Source: Nocardia nova NBRC 15556 (GTDB lineage Bacteria; Actinomycetota; Actinomycetes; Mycobacteriales; Mycobacteriaceae). Taken from it: a stretch of 56,164 nt of DNA. The translations under genes and the position numbers were made by a program. Location of the stretch: positions 1-56,164 of the forward strand of contig NZ_BDBN01000070.1 of NCBI RefSeq assembly GCF_001613005.1. Direction: 5' to 3'. Shown here piece by piece: positions 1-8,066 of the stretch; positions within the stretch are counted from its first letter, which is position 1, and every line of letters starts with the position of its first letter. Under the pieces are notes generated by a model that ran no database searches, had not been told where the DNA came from, and was given only the letters and a program-made list of their open reading frames with translations.

Positions 1-1
1 G

Positions 2-223
2 GCGCCGACCGCTGTCCCGTCGCCGGCCGGCCCGGCCGAACCCGCTCCGCCCGCCGCACCGATCGCTCAACCCACCGATGCGCCCGCCGCCGTTCCGTAC
101 GACCCGGTGACCGGACGCTTCACCGCACCCGACGGAAAGGCATACACGGTCTCTTCGTTCGACACCACACAGAAGGAGGCGATGACGTGGCAACAGCTAC
201 TGATCAAGCCGACACGAAACTGA
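2..223 (+). CDS. Mce family protein, C-terminal end (5' truncated by window)
   Basis: This open frame enters from the left edge and ends at TGA 221-223, giving 73 visible codons. The visible part is a Pro/Ala-rich tail followed by a short conserved-looking end (YDPVTGRFTAPDGKAY, then WQQLL near the stop), which is how the C-termini of actinobacterial Mce substrate-binding proteins look. These are exported or membrane-anchored lipid-binding subunits of Mce importers. The next gene starts inside its 3' end (37-bp overlap) and encodes an Mce-associated protein, which supports the call. Which Mce subunit (A-F) it is cannot be told, although the last gene of an mce block is usually MceF. Confidence 0.75.
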   Translation, partial: APTAVPSPAGPAEPAPPAAPIAQPTDAPAAVPYDPVTGRFTAPDGKAYTVSSFDTTQKEAMTWQQLLIKPTRN

Positions 224-816
224 GAAGTGACGATCCCGCGACGGAGGACACCGAGCCGAGCGCCGATTCGTCGTCTGTCGCCGTGGCCGAGGAAGCCACG
301 GAAGCGTCCGCCGATGTGAAAACCGCTCGGAGACTTCCCGTTACGGCGATCGGCGTGGCGCTGCTCGTCGTGGCGATCATCGCCGGCTCGGTCGTCGCCA
401 CCTTCATGCAGCTGCACCTGCGCGCCGACGATGCCGCCAAGGACAGGGATGCGGCGGTGGTGTTGGCGGCGCGGCGGATGGTGGTCGATCTGACCACATT
501 GAGTCAGGGATCGCTGGATGGCGATATGAAACGGATCATGTCGGAAACAACCGGTTCCATTCGCGATCAATTCTCCCACCAGGCGGATTCGTTCCGTCAG
601 GTCGTGGCGAAGGGAGCCGTCGAGTCGACCGGGCAGATCACCGAAGCCGGACTGATCAGCGCCGACGACAACCAGGCTCAGGTGCTGGTGGCGTCGACCT
701 CGACGGTCAAGAACAGTGACGCGCCGAATGGTCAGCAGCGGTTGTACCGGATGAAGGTCAGTCTGCAGCACCTCGGCGGGACATGGCTGGTCTCGGATGT
801 GGAGTTCGTATCATGA
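187..816 (+). CDS. Mce-associated membrane protein (Mas) 1
   Basis: A 209-aa protein with an acidic, Ser/Thr/Ala-rich cytoplasmic N-terminus (about residues 1-48), one hydrophobic segment at about 51-73 and an extracytoplasmic domain of about 130 residues ending in the LGGTWLVSDVEFV pattern typical of Mce-associated proteins. These are thought to stabilise Mce complexes in the envelope. The GTG start is supported by AGGAGG at 174-179, seven bases upstream. It overlaps the preceding mce gene and its TGA overlaps the next start (ATGA), so the three genes should be translationally coupled. No enzymatic motif is visible. Confidence 0.8.
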   Translation: MATATDQADTKLRSDDPATEDTEPSADSSSVAVAEEATEASADVKTARRLPVTAIGVALLVVAIIAGSVVATFMQLHLRADDAAKDRDAAVVLAARRMVVDLTTLSQGSLDGDMKRIMSETTGSIRDQFSHQADSFRQVVAKGAVESTGQITEAGLISADDNQAQVLVASTSTVKNSDAPNGQQRLYRMKVSLQHLGGTWLVSDVEFVS

Positions 817-1361
817 CAATCGCGAAAATCGTGCGCCGAGTGCCGCTGTGGACCGCAGCTCGGATCGAAGGCTGGTCGCGGCGGCGGAAAACGCTTGTTC
901 TGGTCCCGCTGGCGATGTGGCTGATCGCCCTCATAGCCGCGGTCACGGTCATGGGAATTCGCATTCAGCACAACGACTCGGTGAACACCGCCCGAACCAG
1001 CGCGCTGGCGACCGCCGATAGCAGCGTTCCGAAACTCTTGTCCTATCGGGCGGATTCGGCCGAACAAGATCTCGACGCCGCGGCGAATCTGCTCACCGGC
1101 GATTTCAAGAATCGGTTCCAAAGTCTGGTGAAGGACACGATCATCCCGGCGGCCACGGAGCATCAGACGGTGACCAAGGCGTCGGTGGCCGGCAAGTCGG
1201 TGGTGGACGCGACCTCGGATTCGGTCACCGTGCTGATGTTCATCGACCAGACCACCAGCAGCAAGGAATCCCCACAGCCGCGCCTGGATGCCAGTCGCGT
1301 GCGTATCCGGCTGAACCACGTCGGCGATCAATGGCTGATCTCCGAACTGCAGCCGGTATGA
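813..1361 (+). CDS. Mce-associated membrane protein (Mas) 2
   Basis: A 182-aa protein starting at the ATG that overlaps the upstream stop. An in-frame extension to 783 exists but would read through the previous gene. It has a basic N-terminus (RRVPLW, RRRK), one transmembrane segment at about 27-50 and a C-terminal extracytoplasmic domain ending LNHVGDQWLISELQPV. This closely parallels the end of the upstream paralogue and marks the two as a Mas pair. It lies 40 bp before the ATPase gene, in the same orientation. The role is inferred from family and position: an accessory subunit of an Mce lipid importer. Confidence 0.8.
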   Translation: MTIAKIVRRVPLWTAARIEGWSRRRKTLVLVPLAMWLIALIAAVTVMGIRIQHNDSVNTARTSALATADSSVPKLLSYRADSAEQDLDAAANLLTGDFKNRFQSLVKDTIIPAATEHQTVTKASVAGKSVVDATSDSVTVLMFIDQTTSSKESPQPRLDASRVRIRLNHVGDQWLISELQPV

Positions 1362-1401
1362 CCCGCCAATCGAATCACGTCATCGAACAACTGGAGAGAA
1401 T

Positions 1402-2409
1402 ATGAGTGGCGTCGAAGTCGCGGTGCAGGGGCTGACGAAGTCGTTCGGATCGCAGACGATCTGGCGGGATGTGTCGCTGACACTGCCCCGCGGTGAAATC
1501 AGTGTGCTGTTGGGGCCGTCGGGCACCGGGAAATCGGTATTCCTGAAGTCGTTGATCGGATTGCTGCGCCCCGAAAAGGGGTCGATCGTCATCGACGGGA
1601 CCGATATTCTGCGCTGTTCGAGCAAAGAACTCTATGAGATCCGGAAAATGTTCGGCGTCCTGTTCCAGGACGGCGCGCTGTTCGGCTCCATGGATCTCTA
1701 CGACAACACCGCCTTCCCGCTGCGTGAGCATACGAAGAAGAGCGAGTCCGAGATTCGCGACATCGTGATGGAGAAGATGGAGCTCGTCGGCCTCACTGGC
1801 GCCGAGACGAAACTTCCGGGCGAGATATCCGGTGGTATGCGCAAGCGCGCGGGGCTGGCTCGTGCGCTGGTGCTGGATCCGCAGATCATCCTCGTCGACG
1901 AACCCGACTCCGGTCTGGATCCGGTGCGGACCACCTACATCAGTCAGCTGCTGATGGATATCAACGCGCAGATCGACGCCACCATCCTGATCGTCTCGCA
2001 CAACATCAACCTGGCGCGCACCGTGCCGGACAACATCGGCATGCTGTTCCGCCGTGAACTGGTGATGTTCGGCCCACGTGAGGTGTTGCTGACCAGTGAC
2101 GAGCCGGTGGTCGAGCAATTCCTCAACGGCACCATGATCGGGCCGATCGGCATGTCGGAAGAAAAAGACGAAGCACAGATGGCTCATGAGCGGGCGCTGG
2201 TGGAAGCAGGCCACCACGCGGGCGGAGTCGAGGTGATCGCCGGGGTGGTGCCGCAAATGCGTCCCACACCGGGAATGCCGCCGCGGCAAGGAGAATTCCG
2301 GAGGCAGGACCGGGTGCGGGAAATTCTGCCGTCCCTGCCGCCGGCCGCGCAGAGCGCGATTCTGGAGTCCATGACCGAGGAGGAGTACATCCCTCCCAGG
2401 TGGGGGTAA
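1402..2409 (+). CDS. mceG: Mce transporter ATPase, MceG/Mkl type
   Basis: A 335-aa ABC ATPase of the MlaF/Mkl group that powers Mce lipid import. Walker A GPSGTGKS is at residues 38-45, the signature SGGMRKRAGLARAL begins at 143, and Walker B ILVDE is at 163-167, followed by PDSGLDPV. The substitution of the usual LSGGQ by ISGGM is typical of this group. After about residue 250 there is an extra C-terminal tail ending EEEYIPPRWG, as in mycobacterial Mkl proteins, which are longer than ordinary ABC ATPases. The gene follows the two Mas genes directly. In mycobacteria mceG is usually unlinked from mce operons, so this linkage is noteworthy and hints at a dedicated ATPase. Confidence 0.85.
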   Translation: MSGVEVAVQGLTKSFGSQTIWRDVSLTLPRGEISVLLGPSGTGKSVFLKSLIGLLRPEKGSIVIDGTDILRCSSKELYEIRKMFGVLFQDGALFGSMDLYDNTAFPLREHTKKSESEIRDIVMEKMELVGLTGAETKLPGEISGGMRKRAGLARALVLDPQIILVDEPDSGLDPVRTTYISQLLMDINAQIDATILIVSHNINLARTVPDNIGMLFRRELVMFGPREVLLTSDEPVVEQFLNGTMIGPIGMSEEKDEAQMAHERALVEAGHHAGGVEVIAGVVPQMRPTPGMPPRQGEFRRQDRVREILPSLPPAAQSAILESMTEEEYIPPRWG

Positions 2410-2547
2410 AACCCCCCGATGTGGTGAGGCGCGGACCGGGCGCCATCGCTGAGACTCGAATCACACTGCAGCACAACGAATGACGATCGCCCGGGCGTTC
2501 GCCGTAGGGCATCGAGAACGCGCGTAGACAACCGAAAGAGGCTGACC

Positions 2548-3870
2548 ATGACCACGGTCGAATCCGCTGACACCGGAACCGTTCCCGACGACATCGCACG
2601 CACCGTCGTCCTGCCCGAGGGGCACGCCGACGACGCCAAGGTGTATGAGGCCTACCGCTGGCTGCGTGAGAATCAGCCGCTCGCCCAGGTGCGGGTGGAG
2701 GGGTTCGATCCGCTCTGGCTCGTCACCAAACACGCCGATCTCATGGAAATCGAGCGCCAGCCGGAGATCTTCAGTGCAGGCGGGGGCCCGGACAAGGGCA
2801 CGCATAATCCGATTCTCGCGAATCAGGCCGGTGATGAATTCACCAAGAAACTCACGGGCGGAAGTCTGCGTATTCTCGACGCCCTGCCCTACCTGGACCC
2901 GCCGGAGCACACCACCATCAAGGATGTGGCATTCGACTGGTTCCGGCCGGCGAACCTCAAGAAGTGGGAAGACCAGATCCGTGAGAACGCCAAGGCATCG
3001 GTGCAGCGCCTGATCTCCGGATCGCCGGAACTGGACGCGGTTTCGGAGTTCAGCGTCTTCTTCCCGTTGCGCGTCATCATGACGTTGTTCGGTGTCCCGG
3101 AAGAGGACGAGCCGCGCATGTTCGCGCTGACTCAGGATCTGTTCGGGGTGGCCGATCCGGATGCGATCCGGGACGACGTCGAGGCGTTGTCGCCGGACGC
3201 GGCGGCCCAGCAGTTCGCGGCCGCGGTGGCGGACTTCTACGCGTATTTCGATCTTCTGGTAGAGGACCGGCGCGCGAATCCGCGCGACGATCTGGCGACC
3301 CTCATAGCCGTCGCGAAAGACGAAACAGGAGAATATTTTCCGAAGACCTTTGCCTATGGTTGGTTCGTCGCGATCGCGACCGCCGGTCACGACACCACGG
3401 CCAGCACCCTGGCGGGCTGCCTGCAGCAGCTCGCCGCCAACCCCGACGTCCTCGACCGAGTGAAGAGCGATCCCAGCTTGATCCCGCACCTGGTCAACGA
3501 ATCGCTGCGGATCGTGTCGCCCGTGAAGCAATTCACTCGGATGGCGCTGTCGGACTACGAGCTCCGTGGTCAGCAGATCAAGGCCGGTGATCGCCTGATG
3601 ATGCTGTTCCAGTCCGGAAACCGCGATGCGGAGGTGTTCGACAATCCCGACACCTTCGATATCGACCGGCGCCCGAACAAGCACATCGCCTTCGGCTACG
3701 GCCCGCACATGTGCATCGGCCAGCATCTGGCGAAGCTCGAGCTGAAGGTGATGCTGGAGGAGCTGCTGCCGCGGCTGGCCAAGGTCGAGGTAACCGGCAC
3801 GCCGAAGATGATCCAGACCAACTTCGTCGGCGGACTGCGCCACCTGCCGGTCCGACTGACCTTCTCCTGA
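2548..3870 (+). CDS. Cytochrome P450, CYP108 (P450terp)-like
   Basis: A 440-aa soluble bacterial P450. Visible motifs are the I-helix oxygen-activation motif AGHDTT (279-284), ExxR (E318-R321) and the heme loop FGYGPHMCIG (382-391) with Cys389 as thiolate ligand. The N-terminal stretch PDDIARTVVLPEGHADD and the end TNFVGGLRHLPVRLTF strongly recall P450terp (CYP108), the alpha-terpineol methyl hydroxylase of Pseudomonas. It is followed by its own [2Fe-2S] ferredoxin and FAD reductase genes, so it is a class I three-component system. A second P450 of identical length lies at 19931-21253 and is clearly a paralogue. Start ATG follows AAAGAGG. A terpenoid or alicyclic substrate is inferred, not shown. 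Confidence 0.9.
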   Translation: MTTVESADTGTVPDDIARTVVLPEGHADDAKVYEAYRWLRENQPLAQVRVEGFDPLWLVTKHADLMEIERQPEIFSAGGGPDKGTHNPILANQAGDEFTKKLTGGSLRILDALPYLDPPEHTTIKDVAFDWFRPANLKKWEDQIRENAKASVQRLISGSPELDAVSEFSVFFPLRVIMTLFGVPEEDEPRMFALTQDLFGVADPDAIRDDVEALSPDAAAQQFAAAVADFYAYFDLLVEDRRANPRDDLATLIAVAKDETGEYFPKTFAYGWFVAIATAGHDTTASTLAGCLQQLAANPDVLDRVKSDPSLIPHLVNESLRIVSPVKQFTRMALSDYELRGQQIKAGDRLMMLFQSGNRDAEVFDNPDTFDIDRRPNKHIAFGYGPHMCIGQHLAKLELKVMLEELLPRLAKVEVTGTPKMIQTNFVGGLRHLPVRLTFS

Positions 3871-3879
3871 CCTCGTCGC

Positions 3880-3912
3880 GGTGCGCCGGGAGCGCGAAGT
3901 TCCCGGCGCACC
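3880..3912 (+). other. Intercistronic RNA hairpin between P450 and ferredoxin genes
   Basis: GGTGCGCCGGGA (3880-3891) pairs perfectly with TCCCGGCGCACC (3901-3912) around a 9-nt loop, starting 9 nt after the P450 stop codon and ending 33 nt before the ferredoxin start. No run of T follows, so it is more likely a transcript-stability or attenuation element than a full terminator. Confidence 0.5.
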
Positions 3913-3945
3913 GATGATTTCATCGAATAGAAAGTGCAGCAGCGC

Positions 3946-4263
3946 ATGGCGAAAGTCGTGTACCACCTACCGGACGGCACGACCTCCCAGGTCGACGTCG
4001 ATGCGGGGCAGAGCATCATGAGTGGGTCGGTCAACAACAATCTGCCCGGAATCGTCGCCGAGTGCGGAGGCAGCTGCGCGTGCGCTACCTGCCATGTGTT
4101 TCTCGCCCCCGAGTATCAGGATCTGTTCGCGGAGCCGAGCGACGAGGAATCCGAACTCATCGATTATCTCGATGGTGCGACACCTGAGTCCCGGCTGTCG
4201 TGCCAGCTGATCGTCTCCGACACCGACCGCGAAATCCACGTTCGCGTAGCCGACAGCCGGTGA
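3946..4263 (+). CDS. [2Fe-2S] ferredoxin, putidaredoxin/terpredoxin type
   Basis: A 105-aa electron carrier that would pass electrons from the FAD reductase at 4682 to the P450 at 2548. The cluster ligands are in the adrenodoxin/putidaredoxin pattern: C40, C46 and C49 within CGGSCACATC, and C86 in RLSCQL. An in-frame GTG at 3934 exists, but ATG 3946 (MAKVVYHLPDG) aligns with the paralogue at 21479 (MPTVVYRLPDG), so it is preferred; no strong ribosome-binding site marks either. Its stop overlaps the next start (GTGA), indicating coupled translation with the membrane protein gene downstream. Confidence 0.93.
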   Translation: MAKVVYHLPDGTTSQVDVDAGQSIMSGSVNNNLPGIVAECGGSCACATCHVFLAPEYQDLFAEPSDEESELIDYLDGATPESRLSCQLIVSDTDREIHVRVADSR

Positions 4264-4685
4264 TCACGGTGGCTGCGCATTCGAACCCGAATACTCGGTG
4301 GACCGACATCCGGCACGGTCTCTATATCGTCGCCGGAATCGCGGCGCTGCTGCTGACCTGGCCGCACGCATTCGATTGGATGCGAGACGGCGGGAACATC
4401 CTCAACCCGATCGCCTTCTTCGGCGACGCGATCGACGCGGGCGGCACGGCGGCATTCCTGAGTATCGACATGCTGATCGCCTGGGCGGTATTCATGGTGT
4501 GGGTGGTGACCGACACCGCGCGCATCGGAATGGGCCGCAAATGGGGTGTGTTCTTCATCGTGCTGTCCTATATCGGGGTGTCCATGGCCTTCCCGGTGTA
4601 TCTCGTTGCGCGCGAACGCTTTCTGGCTCGCTGCGGCGGTGCAGGGAGTGAAGACGTCGCTCGAGTGGCGGTGGGCAGCGAATGA
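4260..4685 (+). CDS. DUF2834-like small membrane protein
   Basis: A 141-aa protein with three predicted membrane segments at about 19-36, 66-84 and 96-115. The central part (FLSIDMLIAWAVF, then RIGMGRKWG and FPVYLVARERFL) follows the pattern of DUF2834 proteins, whose function is unknown. GTG 4260 overlaps the ferredoxin stop, and its own stop overlaps the reductase start (ATGA), so it sits inside the P450 redox operon with no gap. That position suggests a role linked to the P450 system, such as membrane anchoring or substrate entry, but this is inference only. No catalytic motif is visible. Confidence 0.75.
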   Translation: MITVAAHSNPNTRWTDIRHGLYIVAGIAALLLTWPHAFDWMRDGGNILNPIAFFGDAIDAGGTAAFLSIDMLIAWAVFMVWVVTDTARIGMGRKWGVFFIVLSYIGVSMAFPVYLVARERFLARCGGAGSEDVARVAVGSE

Positions 4686-5944
4686 CCCCGACCACTGGCC
4701 GCAGCGATTCGGTCGTCATCATCGGCGCCGGGCACGCCGGGGCGACGCTCGCCGGTCTGCTGCGCCAGCAGAAATGGGCGGGCCCGATCACGTTGATCGG
4801 GGAGGAGTCGCATCCGCCCTACCATCGGCCGCCGCTGTCGAAGAAGTTCACCGACGACACGATGGTGCAACTGCTCAAACCCGCGGACTTCTACCCCGAC
4901 AACGACATCGAACTGCTGCTCGGGGTGCGTGCGACCGCAGTCGATGTCGCTGCTCGACGGGTGAGTTTGGACACTGGTGAGCATCGCGATTTCGCAAGGC
5001 TGGTGATCGCGACCGGGGCGACGCCCCGCATGGTCCCGGTTCCCGGCGCCGAGGCCGCGGGCATTTCGACGTTACGCACGATCGCGGATGCGCAGCGATT
5101 GGGGTCCGCCTTGGACGCCGAGGCGACGCTGGCCGTGATCGGTGGCGGTTACGTCGGCATGGAAGTTGCGGCGGTGGCGCGCTCGAGGGGTGTCGACGTC
5201 ACGGTGATCGAACGTGAGGACCGCATCCTCGCGCGGGTCGCCAGCGCCGAACTCTCACGCCGGCTGACCGAGTATCACGCGGCCCGCGGCACGCGCGTGG
5301 TCGTGAATTGCAACGTCGCGGAATTCCTGACCACGGACGGCGCTCTCACAACGGTGGTGGCGCACGATGGTACGGCGATCGCCTGTGACCATGCGCTCGT
5401 CGGTGTCGGCGCGGTGCCCAATGTGGAGCTGGCACAGCAGTGTGGCGTTGCCTGCGACGGTGGCGTCCTGGTGGATCGCGCCGGACGGACGAATGTGCCG
5501 GGAATCATGGCCATCGGTGACGTGACCCGCCGGCCGCACGACGCCCTGGACGGGCTCTATCGCCTGGAATCGATTCCCAGCGCGGTCGAACAGGCCAAAC
5601 ACGCCGCCGCCGCGATCTGCGGGACCGATGGGGGAGTCCACGAAACACCGTGGTTCTGGTCGGATCAGTTCGATCTGAAGTTGAAGATCGCCGGTCTCCT
5701 GGAGGCGGGGACCCGCACCATCGTGCGCGCGGGGGAGTCGCCCGAATCGTTCGCGTTGTTTCATCAGCGCCTCGATCGCACGGTGTGCGCGGTGGAGACG
5801 GCGAACAGCCCGAAGGACTTCATGGCCGGCAAGAAGCTGATCTCCGAGCGGGTGCCCGTGGATCCCGACCTGCTGGCCGATGCGGATGTGCCGATTCGGG
5901 ATCTTCTGCGAGGCGGCTCGCCCACGCGATCGGTGACCTACTGA
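4682..5944 (+). CDS. FAD-dependent NAD(P)H ferredoxin reductase (putidaredoxin reductase type)
   Basis: A 420-aa two-dinucleotide-domain flavoprotein. The FAD site GAGHAG is at residues 15-20, the NAD(P)H site is the GGGYVGMEV motif in the middle third, and the second FAD motif is IMAIGDVT. The typical reductase landmark SHPPYHRPPLSKKF is present. The C-terminal domain (WFWSDQFDLKLKIAG) matches the oxygenase-coupled ferredoxin reductase family. It would reduce the ferredoxin encoded at 3946. It is paralogous to the reductase at 18642-19925. Both ends touch neighbours: ATGA overlap upstream and TGA directly abutting GTG downstream. Confidence 0.92.
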   Translation: MTPTTGRSDSVVIIGAGHAGATLAGLLRQQKWAGPITLIGEESHPPYHRPPLSKKFTDDTMVQLLKPADFYPDNDIELLLGVRATAVDVAARRVSLDTGEHRDFARLVIATGATPRMVPVPGAEAAGISTLRTIADAQRLGSALDAEATLAVIGGGYVGMEVAAVARSRGVDVTVIEREDRILARVASAELSRRLTEYHAARGTRVVVNCNVAEFLTTDGALTTVVAHDGTAIACDHALVGVGAVPNVELAQQCGVACDGGVLVDRAGRTNVPGIMAIGDVTRRPHDALDGLYRLESIPSAVEQAKHAAAAICGTDGGVHETPWFWSDQFDLKLKIAGLLEAGTRTIVRAGESPESFALFHQRLDRTVCAVETANSPKDFMAGKKLISERVPVDPDLLADADVPIRDLLRGGSPTRSVTY

Positions 5945-6187
5945 GTGAAACGGCAGGACATCATGGATCTGGTAAGCAACGGTGAGGTCGTGCTGTGGCG
6001 GCGCAGTTTCGAAGTACTCAATTACTTCGGCCGCTGCCCGGTGTGTGGTTACAGCGCCGAGGCAACCGTGGTGGTGACCACCTACACCGACGGTTCGTCC
6101 GACACCCAGCCCCTCGGGCGCTGTGGGCTGCCCTGCGGCTGGACGGGAGCGATCGAGATGAACACCATGACCAGCGTCAACCGCTGA
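5945..6187 (+). CDS. Small four-cysteine (zinc-ribbon-like) protein, P450 operon
   Basis: An 80-aa protein that I cannot assign to a named family. Cysteines form two pairs, C31/C34 (CPVCGY) and C60/C64 (CGLPCGW), a likely metal site. The core is EVLNYFG, CPxCGY, AEA, TTYTDGS, then GRCGLPCGWTG. A clear paralogue lies at 54219-54458. GTG 5945 abuts the reductase stop. ATG 5963 (MDLVSNGEVV), preceded by GGCAGGA, is an alternative start and keeps all four Cys. As the last gene of the P450 operon it may act with the redox partners, assist metal-centre assembly, or serve as a regulator; none of these is demonstrated. Confidence 0.75.
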   Translation: MKRQDIMDLVSNGEVVLWRRSFEVLNYFGRCPVCGYSAEATVVVTTYTDGSSDTQPLGRCGLPCGWTGAIEMNTMTSVNR

Positions 6188-6256
6188 TCGGATCGCCCTA
6201 CCGAGCGACAGATCGGACCCGTGCTGTCGACAGAACGTTCGATCATCCGAACCTCG

Positions 6257-6290
6257 AGAGGCCGCTGGCATCGATGCCGGCGGCCTCTTT
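6257..6290. terminator. Bidirectional terminator hairpin
   Basis: AGAGGCCGC (6257-6265) pairs with GCGGCCTCT (6280-6288), and the sequence between them, GGCATCGATGCC, is itself a perfect palindrome, so the stem closes almost fully. TTT follows on the plus strand. It lies between the convergent four-Cys gene (ends 6187) and the plsB-like gene (ends 6309). Confidence 0.75.
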
Positions 6291-6308
6291 CGGTTGCGCG
6301 ACGCGGAA

Positions 6309-8066
6309 CTAGCGGCGGGCAACCGACCGTCGCGACAACTGCTTGATTCGGTCCTGGATCGCTCGGATCTCGCGTCGGAACTCCGCGCGGCGCTGCCCCG
6401 ATCCCGGCTGTTCACCGTCCAGCAGGCCCAGGTGGCGAGCGAGCCGCAGGGCGGTGTGAAACATCTCGGCCGAGGTGGATTCGGCGCCGGCATTGCGGCG
6501 TTGTAGTGCCCACTGGTGTGCGACCGCGAGGCACCGTTCGATGAACCACGGCTCATCGAACTCCGCCGAGTCGCCGAGTTCGGCGAGTTGGTGTGCGACC
6601 ACCGCGTAGGCGTCGATGAACGGCCGCAGCATCAGCGGTGCCACGAGCAGATCGACGCGGTCGAGGCATCGTTCGGCGGTGGCCGCGTCGATCGATGCCA
6701 AATCGGTGTTTCCACCGGAGATCAGATCGAGTTCGGACTGCAACGCCGCCACGAATTCGGTTCTGCCCGCGAAGAAGAACTCGAATTTGAGCAGATCGCG
6801 CAGCCGCAGTGCGTCGTCGAGCGCGGTCGCTGCGCCGTTCGTCGTGCACGAACCTTGTACGGCCACTTCGACAATCGCCCGTTCGATCACGGCGTGGATC
6901 GCGCTGTTGCGGTAGACCGCGGCGACCAGGTGCTGGCTCGGACGGATGCCCCACACGGTGGTATCACCGCGGAAACTGCTGAGCACACCGGTTTTCTCGA
7001 GGTCTTGCAGCGCACGCCGGACCGTGGCCCGGTCGGTGAGATTCGCCGCGCCGGCCGTCTGCCAATTCCGCGCGCGCAGGTACTCGACGAGTGGTTCCAC
7101 CGTCTCGAGCACCTCGTCGAGCGTCAGTGCCCGGTCGGCGGCCAATAGCGCGATACAGACCACCGCCGTCGGAGCGACCGGTGTGGCGCGGTTGATCCGG
7201 TGCGACACTTCCACGGCGATGCGTTCGATGGCGGTGGTCTCGGCGGCATCGTCGCTCTTGAGTTCCTTGAGCCGGGACCGCAGCTCGATCGGCTCACCGA
7301 AGTCGACATACACGCGGCCCAGCCGGCGCTGCAGACCACGCAGGTAGCCGAAGAGCCAGCGGACGTTCTCCGGCGTTTTGTTCTGCCCGCCCGCCTCCGC
7401 GGTCATCTTCTCCACCTCGTGGGTCGGAAGCTGGTCATAGAGGATGGAGACCGGCACCAGCAGCACGTCCGAGCCCTCCTGCTCCTCGACGGCATCGGCG
7501 ACGTAGCGCAACAGGCCGAGGCGTGGCGGGCGGAGCTTTCCGGTCCGGGAACGGCCACCCTCGATGGACCAGATCATGTTGGAGCGGTCGGCGACGAGTG
7601 TGCGGATGAACGATCGCAGGGCGAGTTTGTATACCGGGACATCGTTTGTCGCGCGCCGGATGTGGACGATGCCGGTTCGCCGGGCAATGGTCCCGAGCGG
7701 AAAGAAGTCGAGGTTGGCGCCCGCGAATCCGAAAGGCGCCCGCACCCCGAGCTCCACGAGCGCAGTGGGAAATACCCACTCGTCGAGATAGGACCGATGT
7801 GAGATGAGGAATACCAGCGAATGCCCGCGGTCGAGCGCGTGCAGCTTCGCCAATTCCTCCTCGTCGACGAGCCGGTCGTAGCCGCGCAGCATCCACCGCC
7901 CAAGTGCATGCCACTGCCGCAGCACGGTCTGGTTGTGGGTGGCCCACATGCCGCGGTGGTAGGACCGGATCTCGTCGACGATGTCGGAAACCGGCCGGTC
8001 GAGGCGCGCCGCCAGGGCGGCCACCTCCTCCGCGGATTCGGCGCCCTGGCCCGCGTGGTCGGTCAC
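6309..8066 (-). CDS. plsB: Glycerol-3-phosphate 1-O-acyltransferase, PlsB type
   Basis: A 585-aa enzyme that acylates sn-glycerol-3-phosphate, the first step of phospholipid and triacylglycerol synthesis. The acyltransferase motif HRSYLD (HX4D) lies in the first third within LVFLISHRSYLDEW, followed by FFPLGTIARRTGIVHIRR and the substrate-binding block WSIEGGRSRTGKLRPP. The C-terminal half has the extended helical region of PlsB2-type enzymes. The GTG start at 8066 overlaps the stop of the upstream HAD-PlsC gene. The frame stays open well upstream (to 9203), but that part is antisense noise over the plsC gene. The order plsC-plsB matches the mycobacterial plsB2 region. Confidence 0.87.
   Translation of the reverse strand: MTDHAGQGAESAEEVAALAARLDRPVSDIVDEIRSYHRGMWATHNQTVLRQWHALGRWMLRGYDRLVDEEELAKLHALDRGHSLVFLISHRSYLDEWVFPTALVELGVRAPFGFAGANLDFFPLGTIARRTGIVHIRRATNDVPVYKLALRSFIRTLVADRSNMIWSIEGGRSRTGKLRPPRLGLLRYVADAVEEQEGSDVLLVPVSILYDQLPTHEVEKMTAEAGGQNKTPENVRWLFGYLRGLQRRLGRVYVDFGEPIELRSRLKELKSDDAAETTAIERIAVEVSHRINRATPVAPTAVVCIALLAADRALTLDEVLETVEPLVEYLRARNWQTAGAANLTDRATVRRALQDLEKTGVLSSFRGDTTVWGIRPSQHLVAAVYRNSAIHAVIERAIVEVAVQGSCTTNGAATALDDALRLRDLLKFEFFFAGRTEFVAALQSELDLISGGNTDLASIDAATAERCLDRVDLLVAPLMLRPFIDAYAVVAHQLAELGDSAEFDEPWFIERCLAVAHQWALQRRNAGAESTSAEMFHTALRLARHLGLLDGEQPGSGQRRAEFRREIRAIQDRIKQLSRRSVARR

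Noticed and set aside
2461..3966. A 501-codon minus-strand frame opposite the first P450
   Set aside because: Pure shadow of the P450 gene; no ribosome-binding site or motif, and the P450 frame has all catalytic motifs.
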